Shown here: piece by piece, positions 25,947 through 35,021 of the stretch | How positions within the stretch are numbered: the stretch's first letter is position 1 | Layout: every line of letters begins with the position of its first letter | NCBI GenBank assembly: GCA_018127085.1 | Contig: CM030720.1 | Span: forward strand, 124,001-188,000 | DNA length: 64,000 bases | Direction of reading: 5' to 3' | DNA from: Pneumocystis sp. 'macacae' | Taxonomy: Eukaryota; Ascomycota; Pneumocystomycetes; Pneumocystales; Pneumocystaceae | Translations under genes and position numbers: made by a program | Notes under the pieces: generated by a model | Told to the model about the DNA's origin: nothing | Databases searched by the model: none | The model's input: only the letters and a program-made list of their open reading frames with translations

Positions 25947-27045
25947 ATGAAGTTTTTATTAAAAATCATATATTTAAAATTATTATGGAAAATAGTTATT
26001 GTTTTTCTGATTTTTATGAGTGTATTTTGTTTTACATTATCTATTTCTATGATAAGCTATTTTTTGTTTTATTGGTATATGGTTCCATCCATGCAAATTA
26101 GCTATCCAATATATTTACAATATGGGTTGATTTATTTTGTGAAATTGATATGATTTTGACTATTTTAGAAATGGACCTCCTTCGGCATCTGTAGATTTTT
26201 CATCTGAAAAAAGATTTGCAAATGGACAATTTTATAATATCTTTTTGGAACTTTTTATGCCTCAATCAAAATTAAATTTTGATATAGGTATTTTGTGTTT
26301 TTATATGATTGTTAAATTGATTGTTAGGGAATTTTATGATAAATGTTAAGTTATTTTCTGAATTAGGAGTGTTTATAACATCATCAAGACCTGCGATATT
26401 AACATTTTCTTCTTCATTATTAACTAAATTAAGGACTTTGATAATGTTGCCCATATTGCTTTTGGGTTTTCTAAGGGAAGAAGAACGACTGGTCATACCA
26501 ATGATAGAGAGATTTAAATATCATAAAGCACGTGAAACTATGTTAAAATCTGTTAATATAACATTTTCTGATAATATCCAAGTTTATTCTTCAACGTTGA
26601 TTTTTTCTGCTCAATTACAAGGAATAAGGTAGGTATCTAACGGTATATGCATGTTATATGTTAAAATTTCTGTAGATATTTGATTTATTATCATCAAATA
26701 TTTTCATTTATTATTTTTACAACTTTATTTTGGATTATTGAATGGATTTTTATTATTATTTTATATTTTGTAGGAAGAAAAATGTTTAAAGTATTTTTAT
26801 TTGAAAAATCATTTAAGAGTATGTATCTTCATAGGCGATTTGAGTTTTTTTAAAAAAATGATATTTTAGTAAAAAAAAATGATTCATTGGAAAATGAAAA
26901 ATTTAGTCTAGAGGATTCTCCTCTTTTGCTTCTTGATTTGAATATTTCTATGAATAGGGTAATCTCGGATAAGCCAATGGACGAATTTCGTGGAAGTTTT
27001 TCTTTAGAGGATGGTAAAAATAAATTAGATAAAAAAATTGAATAA
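25947..27045 (+). CDS. SEI1: Seipin, ER lipid-droplet assembly protein
   Basis: Seipin forms an oligomeric ring in the ER membrane at lipid-droplet contact sites. The start at 25947 gives an N-terminal transmembrane helix (about residues 10-45, rich in IVFLIF). The lumenal domain follows: NGPPSASVDFSSEKRFANGQ, FYNIFLELFMPQS, NFMINVKLFSELG, SRPAILTFSSSLLTKLRTL, MLPILLLGFLREEERL. A second transmembrane helix reads IFSFIIFTTLFWIIEWIFII. The string NFM...L, SRPAIL and LLGFxxEE is the seipin core. At least four introns of about 43-65 nt are predicted (for example 26632-26676), plus a last intron before an acidic, hydrophilic C-terminal tail ending DKKIE. About 300 residues, the normal fungal size. 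The C-terminal exon is the least certain part. Confidence 0.83.
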
Positions 27046-27525
27046 GAGAATATTCTGATGTTTGTTTTGTTCTTTATATGCTAAGAAATGGATATCTAAT
27101 TCTAGATAAACATGTTTTGAAATTGTACAAAATTAAGTAGGTATATTTTAAAATAAATATTATTTAAAAGATTTCTAAAGAAACTGGAAGGAAGTGAATA
27201 AATAAGCATATAGAATGAGTGATATTTTTCGTTATATGGATTTTTTTAATTACATGATTTGAGATAATTCTTTTATTTTAAAGTACATTTTGATCATGTG
27301 TATACACAAATGTACTGTTTTTGGAAAGGGTTTTGAGGACTTATATTTTATATTCAAGTGATGCTATTTGACTATTTTTTTTTTATATATTTATAAAATA
27401 ATATTTAGATATAAGTGCACACGTGATTTTTATTTGGTATCATCTGTTTATTTTTCGAGTGGATTCGAATTTAAAAAAGATATAAAAATTGTCAGGGTTT
27501 TAGGTCAATTTAAGAATATTTTGAG
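27046..27525. other. Intergenic seipin / NDC80
   Basis: An A+T-rich spacer. A CACGTG palindrome lies at 27420-27425, about 100 bp upstream of the NDC80 start; a bHLH factor could use it, but that is inference from six bases. Nothing else was recognised. Confidence 0.5.
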
Positions 27526-29743
27526 ATGAATCAAGAGACATTTACCTCACATCGGCGAAAAACTCTTGGTGTTATTGAGAATCAATCGTATTCTCAGATT
27601 CCACAGCCATCGTCCGTGATGAAGAAGGTTATAGGGATTCGTGGACAAGCTGTGGGTTCAGATGGATTGAATGGGCAAGTAGGGTCTTTGGCTGGCCAGA
27701 ATAGGGCGTTTCAACGCAGTTCTAGTAGTGGAAATTTTGTAGAAGGCATACATACGGCAAATGGTATGCAAAAAGATACTTTTCGAAGTTCAAGACAAAG
27801 TCTTGCACCGTCTAGGTAATTGTATTTAAAAGTGAATTCGAAAGTATCTGAATTGTTTAAGTACGCGTCGATCGAGTGTCTATACATCTGGACGTCCCTC
27901 TAATATTGGTTTTCTTTCACAAGTAGCCTCTCAGGTGCCATCAAAGGATCCACGCCCAATTCGCGATAAACAGTATCAATTAATGTGTATACATTCCATT
28001 TTAGCATATCTTTCGAATTCAGGATTCCCACAGGTTTTAACTCAGAAAAGTCTTCAGCAGCCTACACAAAAAGATTTTATGACGATTTTTAAATGGTTGT
28101 ATCATAGATTGGATCCGAATTATCAGTTTGTTAAGAAAATGGATGACGAGGTGATAATCTGTATAAAAAATTTGAAGTTTGTTTTTTGTTTTATGATGGA
28201 TATTTTGTTAATGGATTGAAGATATCCTTTTGCTGATCAGATTTCGCGATCACAACTCATAGCAGTTGGATCTCCGCATTCATGGCCTTCGATGTTATCA
28301 ATGTTGCATTGGATGGTAGAGATGATTTCGGTTTGTTAAATTACTTTTTAGGAAGAAAGCTGAGTATGAAAAGTGTACTGAGAAATTAATTAATAAGGAA
28401 ATTGATGTTGATGATAATAATGATAATGATGCCGAAAAAATATTTTTTGATTATCTTACAAAAGCATATCGTGTTTTTTTGTCTGGAGATGATGATTTCA
28501 GTGAAATGGAAAAAGAACTTGAACAGGAGTTTGACAAACGTAATGAAGAAATTCTTTCAGTAATTGAACATTTGGAAAAAGAGAATGAAAATCTTTCGGA
28601 GAATATAAAAAATATAGCAGAGTCTATGTCGTCTGTTGAAATATTGGATAGAGAGCGAAAAGTTTTGCAATCTGACAAGGATAAATTTAATCAATATATT
28701 CAATATCTTGAAAATAAAAAGAAGAAATTTATAGATTTGAATGCCAGACTTAAAAATGAACTTTTTAATAAGGAAAAAGAGCTGTCTCAGCTTACCATTG
28801 AAAAATCTGAATTACAAACTCAAGTTGATGCGCAACCTATTTCACCTGCGGATGTGGATAGAATGACTGCAGAGCGTGAATCTTTAGTGAAAAACTTAGA
28901 GATTGTTACTGGGAAAATGGAAGAATCAAGCAAACAAACATTTGAAAAAGAAATCCTTGCACAAAAGAAAATAGATTCTTTAGAAAAACTTATTGCAAAT
29001 TATAACTCTCTTGGCTATAAAATTGGTATTATTCCAGAAACAGCTCCTTACGCGAATAATGTGTCTTTTGAATTGGATTTCATTAATCCTTCTGTCAGTC
29101 ATGGAAATATCCGTCCTGATCAACTCGTTAATCGTGATTTGAAACATGATATACGGCCTAGACTTCAAAAGCTAAGGCAGGACCTTGGGTCTAGGCTTCA
29201 TCGGGAGCAGGACGAGGCCATTCAGCTCCAAGAGGTCCTTGATAAAGTCTGTGAGGGATTATTAGATGCACGTGATGAACTCGATGTTTTGCAAGCAAAA
29301 GTGAGCGTGACCATTGAGCAGTATAATGAGGTGAAAGATGTAATACTGCTGGCTGCTTGTCTGCCTCTTGTCTTTCTGACCCCATATAGAACATGCTGGC
29401 AGAGAATTCTGTAAGCAATACGGAAATTGAGAAACTCGAAAGAGATCTGCAGCAAATGAAAATTACTGCACAGAATGGCTTTCTCCAGCTCGAGCAACGG
29501 TCCCAGTCCGTCAGCATAGAGTATCTATATATCCATCCTAGTACTGCTTGCTAACTTGTTTCCAGGTACGACCAGCTAGTTCACGCAACAAATAGCTTGA
29601 AGGAAGACCTTTACCGTGAAGTTATACGGATGCTGGACGAAGTCATTAGGTTCAAGCTTCATATCCAGACTTCCCTCGAGTCTCTCGAAAACGATGTTGT
29701 TTTGGAAAACGAAAATTGCGACCCAGATGACACCGAGTCGTGA
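27526..29743 (+). CDS. NDC80: Kinetochore protein Ndc80 (HEC1)
   Basis: Ndc80 is the microtubule-binding subunit of the Ndc80 kinetochore complex. The basic, Ser-rich N-terminal tail contains SHRRKTLGV, then the calponin-homology domain: DPRPIRDKQYQLMCIHSIL, LTQKSLQQPTQKDFMTIFKW, LYHRLDPNYQFVKKMDDE, YPFADQISRSQLIAVGSPHS, WPSMLSMLHWMVEM. A long coiled coil follows (28480-29350), then a C-terminal segment ending LENENCDPDDTES. About 640-650 residues, as in other fungi. The intron before YPFADQ is best placed at about 28179-28223 (45 nt). The next intron near 28332 seems to be only 25 nt. From about 29150 onward the coding sequence becomes markedly more G+C-rich, and codon choice changes with it. 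Confidence 0.92.
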
Positions 29744-30273
29744 AAATTGTCTATTTGCTGTTTTGCATATTTTGCATTTTTTGCTTCCGGCCCTGTCTCC
29801 AATCGCTGTATGAGTAAGAAATAACACGCATTCTTTCCTTAACACTCATTGTTTTTCCTCTATCTACACACATCCATCGCCATCCCACCATTGTCCACGA
29901 ACACTGTGTCTGCAGACTGCTGCCCATGCATCCTGCCCTGCAGACCCACATTCCCCCTGCACAATTCACCCCATTCTGTCTCTCACTGACTCCTTTCCCT
30001 CTGTCCATCCTTTGTTTTCAATATCCCGGCAAATAATTAGGTCTAAACCCTCGTCGAGACTATATAAAGACCGCCACCTCCCCCACAACGAAGATTTTGG
30101 ACTGCAAACTGGAGAGACTGTTTGGTCAGTACTGAGACTGTCAGGGCTGCTGGCACAACTGCTGTCTTGAAGGCCTTGCTCCTGGAGGTTGTGGATTGAG
30201 TCCTTGGCTGGAGTCCAGATCGACAGCGGATTTCGACTGACTTCCTCCCGGCTCCGCTCGCCGCACTGGGGAA
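29744..30273. other. Intergenic NDC80 / TBP with TBP promoter and leader
   Basis: This spacer lies on the left shoulder of the G+C-rich island and is C-rich on the + strand from about 29860. It contains the NDC80 3' flank, a TATA box at 30061-30069 and about 200 bp of probable TBP leader. No additional gene is supported; the minus-strand open frames here lack family features and sit in G+C-rich sequence where long open frames arise by chance. Confidence 0.55.
30061..30069 (+). promoter_or_regulatory. Consensus TATA box upstream of the TBP gene
   Basis: TATATAAAG lies about 205 bp upstream of the TBP start codon in otherwise G+C-rich sequence, so it stands out. Placement fits a TATA element with a leader of about 150-180 nt. 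Function is inferred. Confidence 0.5.
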
Positions 30274-31308
30274 ATGCAGAATCCGCTTGCTGTTCCGCTC
30301 TCGGCGGTCGAGGCTGCGTCCTTCATGGCCCCCTCGTCGCTCTCTTTTCCCTCGAGTCACGTCCTCATGTCTGGTGCTGTCTACCCCCCCGTCCACGACG
30401 ACAAGAGGCCTTCTGCCCCCCCTCCCTCCTCTCCTGCCCCCTTCACCGGCATCTCTGGCATCGTCCCGACGCTCCAGTGAGTCCTCGCGCCTCCTCTCCC
30501 CTGCTTATCTCCAAGAAACATCGTCGCCACCGTCAATCTTGACTGTCGTCTCGACCTCAAGACGATTGCCCTCCATGCCCGCAACGCCGAGTACAACCCT
30601 AAGGTTCGCGCCCAGCCCTAGCCCCTCCTGCCCTAGCCCTCTCTTCAACCCTTCCCTAGCCCTCGTCTTCCTGTCCCAACCCTAACCCTTCCCCTACCCT
30701 GTCTCACACAGCCCTACCCCACCCCTAGCCCCGCCGCACCCTAATCCTGCTTCGTTCCGCCTGCTGACCGCTCAGAGGTTCGCCGCCGTCATCATGCGCA
30801 TCCGCGAGCCCAAGACCACCGCACTCATCTTTGCGTCGGGCAAAATGGTCGTCACCGGCGCCAAGTCCGAGGACGACTCCAAGCTTGCCTCCCGCAAATA
30901 CGCCCGCATCATCCAGAAGCTCGGCTTCAACGCCAAGTTCACCGACTTCAAGATCCAGAACATCGTCGGCTCCTGCGACGTCCGCTTCCCCATCCGCCTC
31001 GAGGGCCTCGCCTACTCCCACGGCACCTTTTCCTCGGTACGTCCTCCACCGCCCTACCCTAACCCTATCCCTTGCCCTACCCCAGCCCTAACCTGCACAG
31101 TACGAGCCCGAGCTCTTCCCCGGCCTCATCTACCGCATGGTCAAACCCAAGATTGTCCTGCTCATCTTTGTCTCAGGCAAGATTGTCCTCACCGGTGCAA
31201 AGGTCCGCGAGGAAATCTACCAGGCCTTTGAGGTATGTGTCTGTGCCCCTGCGCAGCTGACGCCAGGCAATCTACCCCGTCCTCAACGAGTTCCGCAAGA
31301 GCTCCTGA
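30274..31308 (+). CDS. SPT15: TATA-box-binding protein (TBP)
   Basis: TBP nucleates transcription initiation by all three nuclear RNA polymerases. Five exons with introns at 30478-30516, 30604-30775, 31037-31100 and 31233-31266 sum to exactly 242 codons (241 residues). The N-terminal 65 residues are Pro/Ser-rich and variable. The core has both direct repeats: [58 protein letters not shown], then [20 protein letters not shown] and [20 protein letters not shown], ending [11 protein letters not shown]. Codons end mostly in C, unlike the A/T-ending codons of genes outside the island. ERG9 begins only 54 nt downstream on the same strand. Identity is unambiguous. Confidence 0.97.
30604..30775 (+). 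repeat. TBP intron 2 built from degenerate CCCTA/CCCTAA telomere-like words
   Basis: This 172-nt intron contains about eight CCCTA words (CCCTAG, CCCTAA, CCCTAC variants) and a CCAACCCTAACCCTTCCCCT core. The octamer AGGTTCGC occurs at 30602-30609 and again at 30776-30783, so it straddles the donor junction and repeats right after the acceptor. The exon just before it reads AACCCTAAG. TTAGGG is the usual telomere repeat of filamentous ascomycetes and, to my knowledge, of Pneumocystis. Confidence 0.7.
31037..31100 (+). repeat. TBP intron 3 with CCCTAACCCTA telomere-like core
   Basis: This 64-nt intron has five CCCTA words, including an uninterrupted ACCCTAACCCTA stretch near 31056-31070. It shares the C-rich word composition of intron 2 although the two are separated by an ordinary exon. 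Confidence 0.65.
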
Positions 31309-31362
31309 TGTACATAGCAACAGGTGTCCCGTCATAAGACCCCGTGTGTGCGCCCCGTCCGC

Positions 31363-32746
31363 ATGGCGTGGACCTGGCTCGGCGAGCTGTATGCGGCGTG
31401 TCTGCGCATGTGGGGCGTGCGCCCTACACACGCCCCGCCAGCAGCGCGCCAGCGCTGTGCAGCGCTGCTTGCAGCAACAAGCCGCAGCTTCATGCGTGTC
31501 ATCCAGGAGCTGCCGCATCCGCTGCGCGACGCGGTATGTATGCGGTCTCGGCAGCACTGACCGCAGATCACGGTCTTCTATCTGGTCCTGCGGGGCCTGG
31601 ACACGGTCGAGGACGACATGGCGCTGGCAGCAGAGCGCAAGGGGGCGCTGCTGCGCGGGTTCCATGCACAGCTGGCAACACGCGGGTGGCGGCTGACAGA
31701 GGGTATGTGGGGCAGCAGGCGGGCTGACAGGCAGTGGGTGCGCGCGACAGGGCACTGCTGGCGAACTTCGACGCAGTCATCGACGAGCTGGCAGCACTGC
31801 CAGCAGGCGCACAGGACGTCATCCGGTCGGTGACACGGACAATGGGGGCGGGGATGGCGGGGTTTGCAGAGCGCGGGGGACACATCGAGACAGTCGACGC
31901 ATACAACGAGTACTGCTACTATGTGGCGGGGCTGGTGGGACAGGGGCTGACGCAGCTGTTTGTCGAGATGGGGGGAGAGGCAGGCGACAGACAGGTCCTG
32001 GAGGACGAGGCAGTGACAATGGGGCTGTTTCTGCAGAAAATCAACATCATCCGCGACTGCTGGGAAGACTTTGGGGAGCACCGGGTCTTCTGGCCGCGGG
32101 AGATATGGGGCAAGTATGCGGACGACTATGGGGCGTTGCTGGGGGGGCGCGGGGGAGAGCAGGTGGGTGGTTGCCGCGGCAACGGGGCTGACGACAGGGC
32201 CTTGCCTGTGTGTCGGAGATGGTTGCGGATGCGCTGGGGCATGTGCCGGGATGCCTGGCGTACCTGTGGAGCATTGAGGATGGGGCGGTGCTGCGGTTCT
32301 GTGCGGTGCCGCAGGCGATGGCGATTGCGACGCTGGCGCTGGTTTTCCGGAACGGAGAGGTGCTGCGGCGGAATGTGAAGATCCGGCGGGCGGAGGCATA
32401 CCAGATCATGGCGGGGGTGCGGGACAGGGAGGGGGTGTGCAGGGTTTTCCAGAAGTATGTGCGGGAGATCCACCGGAAGAATGTGGCGGGGGACCCGAAC
32501 TTTGTGCGGGTGAGTGTGGCGTGTGGGCGGATTGAGCAGTGGATTGGGGGAGTGTGTGGGGGGCGGGGGGCGGGTGTTTGTGTGGGGGAGGCGTGGCCGC
32601 TGTTTGTGCTGGCGGCGGCGGTTGTGGGGGCGGTGGGGCTGCTGATGGGGTACACCGCGTATCTGTTTGGGGCGCGGTGGGACCTGGCGGAGCTGTGGGG
32701 CGGCTCTGCCGCGACACGCCCGCTGCGGGCAAAGCCCGAGCTCTAA
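31363..32746 (+). CDS. ERG9: Squalene synthase (farnesyl-diphosphate farnesyltransferase)
   Basis: This ER enzyme condenses two farnesyl diphosphates to squalene, the first committed step to sterols. Four exons (introns 31533-31565, 31702-31733 and 32162-32196, 32-35 nt) sum to exactly 428 codons. Motifs in order: TSRSFMRVIQELPHPLRDA, FYLVLRGLDTVEDDM (first Asp-rich site), GARDRALLANFD, YNEYCYYVAGLVGQGLTQLF, and LQKINIIRDCWEDFGEHRVF (second Asp-rich site), WPREIWGKYADDY, then LACVSEMVADAL and FCAVPQAMAIATLAL. A C-terminal hydrophobic segment, PLFVLAAAVVGAVGLLMGYT, fits the tail anchor. Codons are overwhelmingly G-ending (GCG, CTG, GTG), giving many Ala/Gly/Val/Arg residues outside the core. 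It lies 54 nt after TBP and 86 nt before CAC2. Catalytic residues are intact. Confidence 0.93.
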
Positions 32747-32832
32747 TAGACTCTTGCTCAGTAGTGTGTTTCCATGGCAACCGTTGCCGGGCAGCCGCGC
32801 GGGCAAAGCCGCCTGGGCCGTTGGGGGCGGCG

Positions 32833-35021
32833 ATGCGGGCGTCGGTTGTGCAGATCCACTGGCACGCGGAGACGGCGTCGATCTACTCGGCGGACTTTGA
32901 GCCGTGTGTGCAGGGGCGGCTTGCGACGGCGGGCGGCGACGGCAGTGTGCGGGTGTGTGGGCAGCGCCGCATGTGGCGCGCACTGTGCATGTCCCCTGTA
33001 TGCGTGCATGCAGTGCATACACACGCATACACTGCGCATACAGCGCGCATACAGCGTGCGCACGGTGCAGCGGCGTGTGCATGATGGGGCGCACAGGCGG
33101 TCTTGCTTGGTGCAGCTGATCTGGACAGATATGGCGTGTGGTGCGCTCGCTGGGTGCAGACTTGGGCCAGCCGCTGCGCGTTGTATATCTCTCGACGCTT
33201 TCAAAGCACACGCAAGCGGTCAATGTTGTCCGGTTCAGTCCGCAAGGTATGGGTGATGGGGCAGTGGTGTCTGTTTTGCAGATATGGTCTTGCAATTGGT
33301 GTTCTGAAGGCCACTAAGGCTAAGTTTTAGTCGTGGTTTTCAAGGCTGCTTTTCAGGGCTTTGGGTCTGCACGTCAGCAGTGTTATTTGCAGCACTTTTC
33401 TGTCTGCTTTTTGCTTTTGCTTTGGTTCTCGTTTTTCTTGGCAGAGAATATTGATGTTTTGGCAGGTGGAAAACTGGCATCGGGCGGCGATGATGGATAT
33501 GTGTTTATATGGGTTCCGGCAGATAGCACGCAGCTTCCTGTTTGCTCGGTCGATGGAGATGTCTTGGACAAGGAAACATGGCGAATACTGCGGTGCTGCC
33601 GCTCTGCAGGAGCGGAAATTTATGACTTGGCATGGTCTCCGGATTCATTATATCTTTTGACAGGCTCGATGGACCATATTGCGCGTATTTATACTGTTAG
33701 TGAGGGTATTGGCACTTTTGTTGTCCTTTTTGGCAAACGATTTTAGGACAGTGTATTTACCAGTTGACGGAACATGACCATTATATTCAGGGTGTAGCAT
33801 GGGATCCCTTAAACATGTATTTGGCAACGACAGGGAGCGATAGGACATTGCAGTTGTATCGTGTGGAAACAACAGCAGGTCTCCAGGTGACGCCGTATGC
33901 GTCTTTTTCGCGTATTGAGCTTCCAGGTGCTGTTGGTTCGTATCATAATGAAACATTGTTGTCTTTTTTCCGACGGCTGAGTTTTACACCTGATGGTAGT
34001 TTGCTCTTGGTGCCTGCAGGACAGTATCGCAAGGTTGGCGAGTCAGATGAAATGCTTCATACTGTATATATTTATACGCGAGCAGGATTAACTCAGTAGG
34101 TTTGTTCTGAATTATTGTGGTTTTTATGAATACTAGATCCCCTGTTGCACATGTTTCTGGTTATAAACGTCCGGCCATTGCTATTTCTTGTTCTCCGAAG
34201 TATTATACACTGAGAAATATTTCTCAAGCATTAAATATGGTTGGAAACAATACTTTGGTGCCATCTTCACATGAAAAAACAGATAGTGTAGTTTCTGGCT
34301 TGGTTTTAGAATCGGATTTGGATTCTGTCTTGGGTGTAAGTTCGAATACTGTTTTCGATGGTTCTTCGGATCTTTCTTTTGACGATAGTATTCCCGATGG
34401 TGCATTGCATGCTACTTCATGCATTTCTTTATCTAATGTTAGTTCAAACGCATTATCTTGTACCTTTTCGCTGCTTTATCGAATGATCTATGCTGTTGCA
34501 ACACAAGATACTGTTGTATTGTATGATACTCAGCAAGCAACACCTCTTGGTGTATTAACTAATCTTCATTATGCAACATTAACTGATCTTGCTTGGTAAG
34601 AAGATTGTATTTTTATTCTCGTTATGTTAAATGTTTTCATAGGTCTTTTGATGGGAATGCATTGCTTATGACGTCCACTGATGGGTTCTGTTCAATCGTA
34701 ATGTTTGATGAAAATGAGCTTGGTGAAGAATACACAGGTCCATGTCCATCATTGCATGTCGACAAATCTGTGGCATTGAAGGATGTTTTAAGAACATCCG
34801 TGGACTGTTCAAATTCAATGGTCGATAATTTCTGTCATTTAACTACTGAAACACGCTCTATTGAAAAAGGCAATTCTTTAAATGATGTAGAGAAGAATCC
34901 GTCTTTGACAGGTATTTTATTTCGTTTAGAATAACCCTTCTGAGACTCCACAGTGACAAGTGTTAAGGACAAAAAGAAACGAATAGTGCCGACATTGGTT
35001 CAGGTCTTTGAGAGAAAATAA
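32833..35021 (+). CDS. CAC2: Chromatin assembly factor 1 subunit B (CAF-1 p60, Cac2/Pcf2), WD40
   Basis: This WD40 subunit of CAF-1 helps deposit H3-H4 during DNA replication and repair. Seven exons (introns 32953-33128, 33247-33465, 33706-33746, then 41, 47 and 42 nt) sum to exactly 541 codons. Motifs: IHWHAETASIYSADFEP, GRLATAGGDGSVRIW, YLSTLSKHTQAVNVVRFSPQ, GKLASGGDDGYVFIWVPADS, IYDLAWSPDSLYLLTGSMDH, YIQGVAWDPLNMYLATTGSD, SPVAHVSGYKRPAIAI, and the C-terminal KKKRIVPTLVQVFERK. The first two repeats lie in G+C-rich sequence with unusually long introns; from about 33.8 kb on, the same gene is A+T-rich with ordinary introns. Nearest relatives by motif are fungal Cac2/Pcf2 proteins; HIRA is less likely because of gene length and the B-subunit tail. 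Confidence 0.88.
32996..33090 (+). repeat. Imperfect GCATACA-type tandem repeat in CAC2 intron 1
   Basis: Within the 176-nt first intron the words GCATACA, GCGCATACAGC and TGCATAC recur with alternating purine-pyrimidine TGCG/CGCA context. The copies are imperfect, so this is a decayed or slipping microsatellite rather than a clean array. Confidence 0.6.

Noticed and set aside
25919..26101. Separate small plus-strand frame overlapping the seipin start
   Set aside because: It is a frame-shifted shadow of the first seipin exon, whose own frame gives the transmembrane helix and splices to the conserved domain.
31578..33295. Long minus-strand open frames (273 and 389 codons) antisense to ERG9 and CAC2
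   Set aside because: They are Pro/Arg/His-rich with no family motif. The + strand carries intact ERG9 and CAC2; stop codons are simply rare in G+C-rich DNA.
29150..33800. Horizontal transfer of the G+C-rich block
   Set aside because: Composition changes inside NDC80 and CAC2, not at gene borders, and all products are ordinary fungal nuclear proteins with introns.
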